Source: Candidatus Omnitrophota bacterium
Lineage (GTDB): Bacteria > Hinthialibacterota > Hinthialibacteria > Hinthialibacterales > JAKPRU01
Length of the DNA: 37,673 nucleotides
Direction of reading: 5' to 3'
Assembly: GCA_029570205.1 (NCBI GenBank)
Contig: JAKQSI010000090.1
Span: 1 to 37,673 of the forward strand
Shown here: piece by piece, positions 1 through 8,274 of the stretch
Layout of the letters: each line of letters opens with the position of its first letter
Position numbering within the stretch: position 1 is the stretch's first letter
The notes under the pieces: generated by a model
Databases searched by the model: none
What the model saw: the letters and a program-made list of their open reading frames with translations, nothing else
Told to the model about the DNA's origin: nothing
Position numbers and translations under genes: made by a program

Positions 1-419
1 GTCCCTGCCTGGCAGCCCCCAGTAGGCCAGGCGTCTCTGCCTGGCAGCCCCCAGTAGGCCAGGCGTCTCTGCCTGGCAGCCCCCAGTAGGCCAGGCGTCT
101 CTGCCTGGCAGCCCCCAGTAGGCCAGGCGTCTCTGCCTGGCAGCTAAGTAGGCCAGGCGTCCCTGCCTGGCAGCTAAGTAGGCCAGGCGTCTCTGCCTGG
201 CAGCCCCCAGTAGGCCAGGCGTCCCTGCCTGGCAGCTAAGTAGGCCAGGCGTCCCTGCCTGGCAGCCCCCAGTAGGCCAGGCGTCTCTGCCCTGGCAGCT
301 AAGTAGGCCAGGCGTCTCTGCCTGGCAGCTAAGTAGGCCAGGCGTCTCTGCCTGGCAGCTAAGTAGGCCAGGCGTCCCTGCCTGGCAGCCCCCAGTAGGC
401 CAGGCGTCTCTGCCTGGCA
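1..419. repeat. Tandem array of ~14 hairpin-forming units
   Basis: The array has about twelve full units of 30-32 bp plus a partial unit at each end. Each unit contains the 7-bp inverted repeat GCCAGGC/GCCTGGC separated by a 6-base loop, GTCTCT or GTCCCT. Between hairpins the linker exists in two lengths, one ending in CCCCCA and one in CTAA, mixed irregularly along the array. One unit (272-302) has an extra C in the stem. The array starts before base 1, so its full length is unknown. Related hairpins occur at 31947-32029. It is not a CRISPR array because there are no unique spacers. Confidence 0.95.
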
Positions 420-448
420 AAGAAAGGTGGGCAGGCTGTTGGTGGGCT

Positions 449-464
449 AGCCCGCAGACGGGCT
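449..464. terminator. Small hairpin after the array, possible weak terminator
   Basis: AGCCCG and CGGGCT form a 6-bp stem with a 4-base loop between the repeat array and the gene at 505. There is no T-run on either side, so a terminator role is only a guess; it may be part of the repeat flank or of the leader of the downstream gene. Confidence 0.2.
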
Positions 465-504
465 TGAGTCCACTCTACAACTCACATTACAGTAGCATAA
501 CGAC

Positions 505-2379
505 ATGGACGGGCAAACGAGAGAAGAGAGTATCTGGCACAAAAATCTGGCTGCTGCGGGGGCGGATTCAGAACAGGGGCGGATTTTACAGGAATGCCAC
601 CGTCGGTTCCGCTCCATGGCCTATTCCCCGAAAGAATGTGAGGATGGATGGCTGGACCTCTATTGCCGCTCCGAGGGAATGGGGCAGCGCCTGTTATATG
701 AGGGACAGCCGAAACAAAGGACGCTCGATCTCGCAAAAGCGTTGGATATCCGGGCTAATCCGGGCGAGATGATCCTGCTGCTGGGGTTCGGCTTGGGGTA
801 CCCGGTGCGCGAGATTCTGGCCCGCATCCACGAGACCGGAAGCCTGCTTGTGATCGAGCCGGACCCGCTAGCCTTTTATTCGACATTCCTGTATCTCGAT
901 CTATCTGATATCCTTAGAGATAAGCGAGTCTCGTTCATCGTCGGACTGAAGCCTGACCGTGCAGTAGAGGCTATCGGATCACAACATGGATGGATACGAT
1001 TTTCGGCGCTTCCGCACCGTTTTCTGCTTCACCCGCCGACCATCCGCATTCATTCTGCCTATACGTGGACACTTCAGCAGACATGGGTAGATGCGCTATC
1101 GCGGGAATCCATGTATCGAGCCTCCCGAACGGAACACGGTGTCGAGGTGGTCCGGCACACCGTGGCGAATATCGGCGCGCTTGTTCGCGAGCCGGGGGTT
1201 GTTACGCTGTTCGGACAGTTCCAGGGGATCCCGGCGATCCAGGTCGGGGCCGGGCCATCGCTGAATGAGTATATTGAGACAATGCGAAGAGCAGAAAGCA
1301 AAACGCTTCTGGTTTGTGTAAATGCAGCGTATAAAATACTTCGAAAGCATGGGATCGAGCCGCACATTGTTCTTTGCCTGGACCACCAGGAAGAGAATTG
1401 GAATTGTTTTGCAGATCAGATGCCGGATCCGGGCACGTATTTGATCGCCGATCCGCGAATCGACCCGCGAATTGTGGATTTATTCAGGGGACGCACCTTT
1501 TTTATTTCGTGGCATTCCACAACTGAACGACTTGGAGAGCCTCAACCGATTGATTCGATCCCGCTGGCAAAACACGGCGGCAATGCGGTCTATCAATGGC
1601 TGCAAAAATGGATTGGCGAGAAAGGCGCCGTTACCGGAACGGGAAGTGTGGCGGTCGCGGGATTTCAGATTCTCGCGCGAATGGGATGCACGCCGGTGAT
1701 CCTGGTGGGGCAGGACTTGGCATTTCCCGGAAGCCGCACCTACGCACAGGGGACAATCTACGACAATCCCAGTGTCAAACGCGACGCACAGGCCACCCGG
1801 TCGGTACCCTCCACGGATGGCGGGTGGGTGGACACCAGCGAGACGCTGAACCTGTACCGGCTTTTGCTGGAACATGAAATCAAACGATTCGGGATTCCGG
1901 TAATCAACACCTCGCCCGCCGGGGCGATGATTGCGGGGACTTCGGTTCGGCAATTGGGAGGCACGTTCGCAGACCTGAATCCGATTCCGATAGATGTTTC
2001 GCGGCGGCTGGCGGAGCTGTATTCGATGTCGGTTCCGAAATGGGAAGGGGGCTTGGTTGATAATCTGGATAAGGAAATTGGGCGTATGTCCAGTTTACTG
2101 GAAGTGTTTGCGGATTCGGCTGGGGAGGCGGAGCAGAAAGTCGGCGCTATGACTGCCGATGAGGCGGAAAAGGAGTTGCAAAGGGTGATCGGGGAGAACC
2201 ACGAGGCGTTCGATTTTCTGAATGACCTGCTTCAGGAGTGCCATGTACGGTATCAGGAGTTACGTTGCCGTCTTCAAGCTGAGACCGATCCGGCGAAACG
2301 AGAGGAAATGCGGATCCGGTCGGTGAGGGAGGTGTTTGCGGCGTTTGAGAAATGGGGGAGGATGTCAATTAAGAATTAA
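505..2379 (+). CDS. Maf/DUF115-type motility-associated glycosyltransferase
   Basis: This 624-residue protein matches the DUF115/Maf (6-hydroxymethylpterin-pyrophosphokinase MptE-like) family, whose flagellar members transfer nonulosonic acids to flagellin in the cytoplasm. Visible signatures are a nucleotide-binding-like glycine-rich stretch LLLGFGLGYPV near residue 90, the family block VGAGPSLNEYIE near residue 247 followed by the CVNAAYKIL segment, and the GTGSVAVAGFQIL plus GQDLAFPG blocks near residues 380-410. The C-terminal 130 residues are charged and probably helical. The start is the first ATG in an open frame; no clear Shine-Dalgarno is visible, so it could move slightly. fliD, fliS and a second glycosyltransferase lie about 9-14 kb away, which supports a flagellin-modification role, but other DUF115 proteins act on other sugars. 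Confidence 0.85.
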   Translation: MDGQTREESIWHKNLAAAGADSEQGRILQECHRRFRSMAYSPKECEDGWLDLYCRSEGMGQRLLYEGQPKQRTLDLAKALDIRANPGEMILLLGFGLGYPVREILARIHETGSLLVIEPDPLAFYSTFLYLDLSDILRDKRVSFIVGLKPDRAVEAIGSQHGWIRFSALPHRFLLHPPTIRIHSAYTWTLQQTWVDALSRESMYRASRTEHGVEVVRHTVANIGALVREPGVVTLFGQFQGIPAIQVGAGPSLNEYIETMRRAESKTLLVCVNAAYKILRKHGIEPHIVLCLDHQEENWNCFADQMPDPGTYLIADPRIDPRIVDLFRGRTFFISWHSTTERLGEPQPIDSIPLAKHGGNAVYQWLQKWIGEKGAVTGTGSVAVAGFQILARMGCTPVILVGQDLAFPGSRTYAQGTIYDNPSVKRDAQATRSVPSTDGGWVDTSETLNLYRLLLEHEIKRFGIPVINTSPAGAMIAGTSVRQLGGTFADLNPIPIDVSRRLAELYSMSVPKWEGGLVDNLDKEIGRMSSLLEVFADSAGEAEQKVGAMTADEAEKELQRVIGENHEAFDFLNDLLQECHVRYQELRCRLQAETDPAKREEMRIRSVREVFAAFEKWGRMSIKN

Positions 2380-2402
2380 AAATTGAAGAAAAGAGGGAGA
2401 GG

Positions 2403-3292
2403 TCAGGGGCGGGGAGTAAGGGGCAATCGGTTGGAGAGCCTGCCGATCCAGTAGCAGATGGGGACGATCAGGGTGGCGTAGCTGTGGGGCCAGAGGGCTG
2501 TGCCGATGGTAACCAGGGCAATCAGGGCCATGTACGCGGATTCGTGTTCCCGATATCGGAGAGAAACGAACATGCACAGAATGCAGGTCAATGCCAGGCT
2601 GCCGGTTGTGCCGAGATATTTGACCGGCGAGGGACAGGCAAAAAACCGTTCCGAGACCTCCGGCATGAAGCGCAAATATTCAATGAACCAGGGGACATGA
2701 ACGACCGCCGGAAGGAATCCCAGGACACCACCCAGGAACGCCATCGGGCCGAATGCCACTCCCACGAACGGAATCAGCAGGCCAAAGGTCGGTTTAATCG
2801 CGGCGACAAATCCCACCGCAAGGCCGCGATAGAACGGCTTCCGTGCCGCCCCCGCCGCCAGAATACCGCACAACAGCGGGCTGACCTGGCCGTTGTGGAA
2901 CGCATCATGCGCCGGAATCCAGATCAGCGCCGCCAGCGTTGTCCCAGCCAGCCAGACCGGTATGCGGAATACCCGTACGCTGTCACTCCGAGAATTGTCC
3001 ATAAGATATAACTCACTTTGTGCGATAACGGGGCCAGAGGGATGAGCAGCACAGCCAACGGAGGCGGATAGATATACCACCACGCCTCCTCGTAAGGGGA
3101 TTTGCCGTGAAGGATGGATCGCGAGGCGTCGGTATAATAGAGCAGGTCAGTGCCCGGCTTTTCAGAGCGGATCACAAAGGTTTCGGTGTATGCAAATGCG
3201 AGCAGGGCTATCAACACAAAGATAACCAGGATCGGATGGACAGACAGCATTCGACGGTGGGATTTTTCCGGTTGGGTACTGTCATGTTCCAT
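2403..3292 (-). pseudogene. GT87-like (DUF2029) membrane glycosyltransferase, frameshifted
   Basis: Two overlapping frames on the minus strand together make one polytopic membrane protein. The first half starts at 3292, just after the mutL stop, has one N-terminal membrane segment and the block YIYPPPLAVLLIPLAPL, and ends at 2924. The second half carries the NGQVSPLL block and four to five hydrophobic segments and ends at 2403. The YPP and NGQ blocks are typical of mannosyltransferase-like GT87/DUF2029 enzymes, which use polyprenyl-phosphate sugars at the membrane. The frames meet at a (CTGG)3 run (2944-2955 on the plus strand as CCAG). One extra base, or one extra CTGG unit, would restore a single reading frame of roughly 295 residues. 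This may be a real inactivation, slipped-strand variation or a sequence error. Confidence 0.7.
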
Positions 3293-3314
3293 CGCCGGTC
3301 CCTTCTCTCCTGCG

Positions 3315-5264
3315 TTATGTCCGCCGGAAGGCTTTGCGCAAGGTTTCCAGGGAAAGGCATACAATACTGGGCCGTCCATGCGGGCAGAAGTCGCGTCTTG
3401 GGATGGAGCGCAGGTTATTCGCGATGGCCTCCATACTGTCCCGGTCCAACGGATCGCCAAATTTCACGGCAGCCCGGCAGGCCAGAGTGTGCAGCGCCCG
3501 TTCGACTTTCTCCTCAATGTTCCCTTCCCCCTGGAGTGCGGTAACCATATCTCTCACGAGCTCCGATGCGGCCTCCATGTTGAGGTCCCCCGGTATGGCG
3601 CGAACGGCATACGTGGACAGGCCGAACGGTTCCAAGTCGAATCCCAGGCGATGAAAGATATCCTGGGACTCCAAAAGAACCGGCATCTCAGCCGGAGAGA
3701 GGTCGATGGTGGCCGGGAACAGGAGGATCTGCGAGGCCAGCGGACCGCGCGCGGAGTGCGCAAGAAACCGCTCAAAAAGAATACGCTCATGGGCGGCATG
3801 TTGGTCGATGATAAACAGTGCGCCGTTGCTTTCCGCGAGGATGTAGCTGTTTGCCAGCTGGCCGAGGACACGCAGCTCCGGGGCCTCATCTACGGAAGAG
3901 ACGCGGAGGAGATCAGGGGGGATGGCTGGTATGGGGAAAATGAAATCAACCCCCTCTGTATCTTCCCCAATCTTTGGAGGAGAGGGTTTTGAGGCTGTAT
4001 CCGCGCCTTCGGCAACCCCAGAGGTGGGGACAATGTATTCAACCCCCTCTGTATCTCCCCCAATCTTTGGGGGAGAGGGGCGGAGGTCTGTGTCTCTCCC
4101 AATCTTTGGGAGAGAGGTCTTTGAAGCGGTCTTTGTTGGGGAATGCGCTGGGCCGGGATCGGGGCGGTAGAGTTCTTTTGCGGTTTCGATGGCGTTTCGG
4201 GGAACGGGGCTTCGCGATAGTTGTGGCGATAGGTAATGATCTCGGGCTGCCGGTTTGGGAGGATGCTTCTCCTCGGGGCGTTGTTCCCATGCTTGACGAA
4301 CCGCACCGTATACAGCCGTGAAAACCTCGTTTTCGCGGGCGAATTTGACCTCCTGCTTGGTCGGGTGAACGTTAATGTCGATGGTTCGCGGGTCCAGATC
4401 GAGGTACAAAAACACAAGGGGATATCGGCCGGTGGGCAGGATATTGCGATAGCCATCCATCAAAGCGCGCTGGATGGTTCGATTTCGGATATAGCGGTCA
4501 TTCACAAAAGTGAAGATGTGCTGTGCGCTATTGCGTGTGACAGTGGGACGGGACATAAACCCCGATACCGAGAGTGCGGGAGTGTCCAGGGCAACGGGGA
4601 GCAGGTCTCCCATAATTCCACGACCATAGATGCTCATAATTCGTTCGGCGCGACTGGCGACAGCGGGCAGTTCCATTACAGAGCGCCCGTTATGCACAAG
4701 GGTGAAATGGACTTTCTCATGGGCTAGCGCCAGCCATGTGACGGCGGAGCAGACATGCTCCATTTCTGTTGTGGGGCGTTTGAGGAACTTTTTTCGCGCG
4801 GGCAGGTTATAGAAGAGATCGGAAACCAGGACGGTTGTCCCGGGCGGCCCGGCGGCAGGACCGGTTTCTGTGGTTGTGCCGCCATCGATCTGTACCTGCA
4901 CAGCCTGTGGGTCCTCCTCCCGGCGTGTGATTAACCTGAATCGTGATACAGCGGCAATGGAGGCGAGCGCCTCCCCGCGAAATCCTTTTGTGGTGATATT
5001 TTCCAGATCCTCGGAGCAAAGGATTTTGCTGGTAGCGTGACGCTGCGTGCAAAGGAGTGCATCCTCTGGTGACATGCCGCAGCCGTTGTCGGTGACGCGG
5101 AGACTATTCAAGCCGCCATTTTCGACCTCCACCGAAATCCGGGTTGCACCCGCGTCGATGGCATTGTCCAGGAGTTCCCGGATCACGGAAGCCGGACGTT
5201 CCACCACCTCGCCCGCGGCAATCTGATTGGCGACCTCAGGCGGCAAGACACGGATGGTCGGCAT
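3315..5264 (-). CDS. mutL: DNA mismatch repair protein MutL
   Basis: MutL (649 residues) is the ATPase that links MutS mismatch recognition to strand incision. The N-terminal GHKL ATPase shows NQIAAGEVVERPASV, the catalytic-base Glu30 and Asn34, DNGCGM and GFRGEALASI. The C-terminal domain has DQHAAHERILFE from about residue 487, matching the DQHA(X)2E(X)4E endonuclease motif, plus ACRAAVKFGD and CPHGRP near the end. It is therefore a nicking-type MutL, as in bacteria without MutH. The linker between the domains (about residues 382-440) contains three peptide repeats of the form PKIGxDT encoded by palindromic DNA elements (listed separately). A small membrane-protein gene lies upstream and the broken GT87-like gene follows 22 bp downstream on the same strand. 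Confidence 0.97.
   Translation of the reverse strand: MPTIRVLPPEVANQIAAGEVVERPASVIRELLDNAIDAGATRISVEVENGGLNSLRVTDNGCGMSPEDALLCTQRHATSKILCSEDLENITTKGFRGEALASIAAVSRFRLITRREEDPQAVQVQIDGGTTTETGPAAGPPGTTVLVSDLFYNLPARKKFLKRPTTEMEHVCSAVTWLALAHEKVHFTLVHNGRSVMELPAVASRAERIMSIYGRGIMGDLLPVALDTPALSVSGFMSRPTVTRNSAQHIFTFVNDRYIRNRTIQRALMDGYRNILPTGRYPLVFLYLDLDPRTIDINVHPTKQEVKFARENEVFTAVYGAVRQAWEQRPEEKHPPKPAARDHYLSPQLSRSPVPRNAIETAKELYRPDPGPAHSPTKTASKTSLPKIGRDTDLRPSPPKIGGDTEGVEYIVPTSGVAEGADTASKPSPPKIGEDTEGVDFIFPIPAIPPDLLRVSSVDEAPELRVLGQLANSYILAESNGALFIIDQHAAHERILFERFLAHSARGPLASQILLFPATIDLSPAEMPVLLESQDIFHRLGFDLEPFGLSTYAVRAIPGDLNMEAASELVRDMVTALQGEGNIEEKVERALHTLACRAAVKFGDPLDRDSMEAIANNLRSIPRRDFCPHGRPSIVCLSLETLRKAFRRT
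3946..4119. repeat. Three in-frame palindromic elements inside mutL
   Basis: Three related copies lie at about 3946-3984, 4039-4080 and 4089-4119. Each centres on an inverted repeat of the type CTCCCCCA...TGGGGGAG around the bases ATCTT. The first two share the longer flank CAACCCCCTCTGTATCT; the third is a shortened version. On the mutL strand they encode SPPKIGEDTEGVD, SPPKIGGDTEGVE and SLPKIGRDTD within the interdomain linker. A fourth copy lies outside any gene at 16765-16809, which shows that the unit is a dispersed DNA element and not a MutL-specific peptide repeat. Confidence 0.9.
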
Positions 5265-5283
5265 GAAAGATTCCCCGTCTCGA

Positions 5284-5523
5284 TCAAGTGTCGGCGCCGG
5301 GATTCTCCTCGGACTCCGTCTTCAGAAGCAGACTTACAAACAGCGTAATCAGCCCGCCGATAATGCAGATCGGCGAGACTGTCCCGGCCCAGTTGTCCGC
5401 CATAGAATTGACAAAAGTCAACAGATACAGGCCGATAATGTAGACAGCCAAGCCTGCTATAAAAATGATTTTCTTTGTGCGCCGGGAGATACCCCGGTCC
5501 GAATCGGAGTTTTCGTTCATCAT
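5284..5523 (-). CDS. Small two-helix membrane protein, function unknown
   Basis: This 79-residue protein has a charged N-terminus rich in Asn, Asp and Arg, then two hydrophobic segments (about residues 19-39 and 47-67) separated by a short polar loop, and an acidic C-terminal tail. I do not recognise a family. It begins with two successive ATG codons (5523 and 5520) and lacks a clear ribosome binding site. It ends 20 bp before mutL on the same strand, so it may be the first gene of the mutL transcript. The regular hydrophobic pattern argues for a real gene, but the small size leaves doubt. Confidence 0.6.
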   Translation of the reverse strand: MMNENSDSDRGISRRTKKIIFIAGLAVYIIGLYLLTFVNSMADNWAGTVSPICIIGGLITLFVSLLLKTESEENPGADT

Positions 5524-5664
5524 AAGGACATTATGGCAAGAAGATCGGCGTTTCGTCCAGGATGGACGGTGTGGATTAGAAATTAAGAATTAAAAATCAA
5601 GAATTAAAGAAAGAGACAGAAGGGAACGGACGGACATGGACATAAAAGCAAAGAAGGAAGGACG

Positions 5665-6351
5665 ATGATTGTTGGGACGTTGATTAACACGGTTACGGTG
5701 TCGGTTGGCAGCCTGACGGGCACGGTGGTCGGAAACCGTCTGCCGGTGAGCATTCAGAAGAGCGTCCTGTATGTGCTCGGTTTGTTCACGTTGTATATCG
5801 GATTCGATAATGCGCTGAAATCGAAGAATGTGCTGATCCCGCTTGGCGCGCTTCTTCTGGGGACCATTATTGGAGAAATGATCGGCATACAAAGGTTCCT
5901 GGATGGGATCGGTGTCTGGTTTGAAAAGCGCTTTAGACTTAAACAGAGCCGAGGAAACGTAAGTCGTGGATTTATAGTGGCTTCCCTTGTGTTTTGCGTA
6001 GGGCCGTTGACGATACTGGGGTGTATTCAGGATGGGTTGAGCGGGGATTACCATCTTCTGGCATTGAAGGCCACACTGGATGCCTTTTCGAGTATGGCGC
6101 TGGCGGCGGGACTCGGAATCGGTGTATTTTTCGCGGGGCTGACGGTGCTGGTTTATCAGGGGCTTCTGTCGCTGTTCGCCTCCACGCTTTCGGGAGTATT
6201 GACCGATCCGATGATTGCCGAAATGACGAGCGCGGGCGGGATTATCCTGATCGGGAACGGTTTGCTGCTGCTGGAGATCAAGGAATTGCCGATAGCAAAT
6301 TATCTGCCTGCGCTGGTGATCGCGCCGGTAATTGTGGCGGTGATGGGGTGA
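5665..6351 (+). CDS. DUF554 family membrane protein
   Basis: This 228-residue polytopic protein matches the DUF554 (YdfK-like) family of uncharacterised inner-membrane proteins. It opens with GTLINTVTVSVGSLTGTVVG, typical of the family, followed by GALLLGTIIGEMIGI and the conserved block VFCVGPLTILGCIQDGLSGD near residue 115. About six hydrophobic segments are visible. A good ribosome binding site, AAGGAAGG, precedes the ATG. The family has no established function; transport has been suggested from its topology. It stands alone between the divergent mutL group and a small regulator gene. Confidence 0.9.
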   Translation: MIVGTLINTVTVSVGSLTGTVVGNRLPVSIQKSVLYVLGLFTLYIGFDNALKSKNVLIPLGALLLGTIIGEMIGIQRFLDGIGVWFEKRFRLKQSRGNVSRGFIVASLVFCVGPLTILGCIQDGLSGDYHLLALKATLDAFSSMALAAGLGIGVFFAGLTVLVYQGLLSLFASTLSGVLTDPMIAEMTSAGGIILIGNGLLLLEIKELPIANYLPALVIAPVIVAVMG

Positions 6352-6392
6352 GAGGGGATTTCCGTGATAGGATTACCGTCAGGATGTGAGTG

Positions 6393-6435
6393 TTTTTTTC
6401 CCTCACCACAACCCTCTCCCGGAGGGAGAGAGAAA
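6393..6435. repeat. Short GC-rich palindrome with T-run, intergenic
   Basis: CTCTCCC (6414-6420) and GGGAGAG (6424-6430) form a 7-bp hairpin with a 3-base loop, preceded by a run of seven T and a CCCTCACCACAAC stretch. Palindromes of this style are common dispersed intergenic repeats. It could also help end transcription of the DUF554 gene, but the T-run is on the wrong side for a standard plus-strand terminator. Confidence 0.5.
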
Positions 6436-6520
6436 AGAAGGCGCTCTCCTGTGAAAATGTGCATTCAGACCGGATATACAATACCACTGGGATAAGGGAG
6501 GCATTGAAATAAATGGAGGA

Positions 6521-6766
6521 TTGGAGACTTTTGCGAGCGAGGAATCGGTTCCGTGGGAGCGGGTCTATCCCGAATCCAGTCCCGGGACCGCTCTTCGGGG
6601 GGCCAGGTATCGTGAAGGTCTGACACAACATCGACTCGCGGAGATGACCGGAATTCCGCCGCGTCACATTTCCGAGATGGAAAACAACAAACGTCCTATT
6701 GGGAAGAGGCGCGCCCGAATTTTAGCGGAAGCATTAAACCTGGCCGGTTACAAAGTCCTTCTATGA
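6521..6766 (+). CDS. XRE-family helix-turn-helix DNA-binding protein
   Basis: This 81-residue protein is almost entirely one Cro/C1-type domain. The helix-turn-helix covers LTQHRLAEMTGIPPRHISEM (about residues 35-54), followed by the family's usual ENxKRPIGK loop and the ARILAEALN helix. Such small proteins are often antitoxins or autoregulators. The annotated start is a TTG directly after GGAGGA, which is unusually tight spacing; a later start is possible without losing the domain. No toxin-like partner precedes it in the 169-bp gap or follows it, so it looks like an orphan regulator. Confidence 0.75.
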   Translation: METFASEESVPWERVYPESSPGTALRGARYREGLTQHRLAEMTGIPPRHISEMENNKRPIGKRRARILAEALNLAGYKVLL

Positions 6767-6834
6767 GTTCACTCTCGCTGTTCCATTTCTCCCGCTCGCA
6801 ACCGGTCAGTCATCGCTTGAACAAATGAAAATTC

Positions 6835-7983
6835 CTATAACGACGCCAGAACCTCTTTCACAGACCAGATAACATATTCGACTTCATCATCCGAGTACCC
6901 CGGAAAAATCGGCAAACCGAAAAGTTCCCGTGCCACGCGGTCCATAACCGGACAGGGTTGAAAATCCCCCATCGCCGACCGGATGACCGGGAACTCATAC
7001 CACGGCTCGTACTGAAACGAGGTTTCAACCGCATACTCATCCCACAACCGTTTGCGTACAATGTCTCGAACTGCGCCGAAGACTGATCCATCCAGTCGGC
7101 AGGGGTACATGTGATAACAATGGGTGATTCCCTGCGGCTCGTAAGGCGTCACAAATCCGGGGACTTTGCGCAACTCCGCCGACATTTTTCGACCGATCGC
7201 CCGCCGTTGTGCATTCACTGCGTCCAGGCGTTTCAACTGCTCGATCCCCACCGCACACTGAACCGCCGACAGCCGGTAATTGCCACCCGGCTGGACATCA
7301 TGGTCGTAATTCCGAACCGCACGGGCCCGGTCCGCGTACTCTTTGGAGCTTGTGGTAAGCATTCCACCTTCGCCAAGGGTACTGATGTTTTTCTGGGATT
7401 GAAAACTGAAACAAGACAGATCCGCCCACGCGCCGCATTTCACATTCCCGTATGCCGCGCCCAAGGCATGTGCCGCATCCTCCACAATGGGGATCCCATG
7501 CTGTTTGGAGACCTGTAAAAGCGGAGCCGGGTCGAGCGGCAATCCGGCGTAATCCACCACGTAAATCGCCTTTGTTTTCGGCGTAATTCGCGATTGGAGC
7601 GAGTCCAAATCGAGATTCAAGGTTTGATAGTCAATGTCGATAGGAACCGGCTTGGCCCCGGCCAGCACAATCGGAAGTACAGTGGCTTTGAATGTCAGCG
7701 CAGAGATAAGCGCTTCATCTCCCGGCCCGATTCTCAGAATCCGGGTTGCTACCTCCAGCGCCGTGCCCCCCGAACTGAGGCATACACCGTAAGACGCGCC
7801 GATGTACGCCGCGAATTGATTTTCAAACTCGACAATCTCCGGCGACCGGCGATCCAGCGGACGACGTTTTGTTGCAGCATCGCGGACCATCCGTGTTACA
7901 ACCTGCTCTTCTTCCGGCCCGAAAATGGCCCCCGTATACGGCCAGGGAATCTGAAATTGCTTCGGTGCATAAGATTCTGTCAT
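6835..7983 (-). CDS. DegT/DnrJ/EryC1/StrS-family PLP aminotransferase
   Basis: This 382-residue enzyme belongs to the sugar aminotransferase family that makes amino sugars on nucleotide carriers, normally using glutamate as donor. Visible features are SSGGTALEVA near residue 70 for phosphate binding, the cofactor Asp in IVEDAAHALGAA (about D169), and the PLP lysine in FQSQKNISTLGEGG (about K198). The start at 7983 is chosen because GAGGAG sits six bases upstream and the conserved fold begins right after it. The product could feed the flagellin or LPS glycosylation genes nearby, but the substrate cannot be read from sequence. The same frame stays open 78 codons further upstream (see the next entry). 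Confidence 0.9.
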   Translation of the reverse strand: MTESYAPKQFQIPWPYTGAIFGPEEEQVVTRMVRDAATKRRPLDRRSPEIVEFENQFAAYIGASYGVCLSSGGTALEVATRILRIGPGDEALISALTFKATVLPIVLAGAKPVPIDIDYQTLNLDLDSLQSRITPKTKAIYVVDYAGLPLDPAPLLQVSKQHGIPIVEDAAHALGAAYGNVKCGAWADLSCFSFQSQKNISTLGEGGMLTTSSKEYADRARAVRNYDHDVQPGGNYRLSAVQCAVGIEQLKRLDAVNAQRRAIGRKMSAELRKVPGFVTPYEPQGITHCYHMYPCRLDGSVFGAVRDIVRKRLWDEYAVETSFQYEPWYEFPVIRSAMGDFQPCPVMDRVARELFGLPIFPGYSDDEVEYVIWSVKEVLASL

Positions 7984-8274
7984 TACATTCTCCTCATCTT
8001 GTCTGTGTGACTGATTGTATGTAAACGAGATATGTCTGACATATCCCGCTCCCTTCATTTCGCGGTCGTCGGCGGCCTCACCCGGTTCGGTAGTCAGCGC
8101 CAACCTGACATTTCCTGCGCCTTCCTGCACTAATTTCAATGACTCCAATTCCAATACGAGACCGTAGTATACCCGATAAAAGCGCTTTTCTGAACCGACT
8201 TGAGGGATCGTGTCGTACTAAAACCCGTCAGATACCGGCAATTCCTTCCTATTCGTTCCATTCTCTCTTCCGCG
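7984..8274 (-). other. Gene-free gap with an open frame leading into the aminotransferase
   Basis: No independent gene was found here. On the minus strand the aminotransferase frame stays open from 8217, after a TAG, to the start at 7983, and its translation looks protein-like (for example RFYRVYYGLVLELESLKL). It has no ATG and no ribosome binding site, only TTG codons. It may be chance, a leader, or the tail of a lost gene. Confidence 0.35.

Noticed and set aside
1-419. CRISPR array
   Set aside because: The units are contiguous near-identical repeats with linkers of only two types. There are no unique spacers and no cas genes.
1480-1953. Minus-strand ORFs inside the Maf-like gene
   Set aside because: They are shadows of a well-supported plus-strand gene with family motifs; the same holds for the many ORFs opposite fliD, mutL and the fusion gene.
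5150-5180. MutL with a lost catalytic residue
   Set aside because: The Glu-to-Asp change in ELLDN is at the non-catalytic position. The general-base Glu30 and Asn34 are intact.
5590-6054. Minus-strand 154-residue ORF
   Set aside because: It lies antisense to the DUF554 gene, which has clear family blocks and a ribosome binding site.
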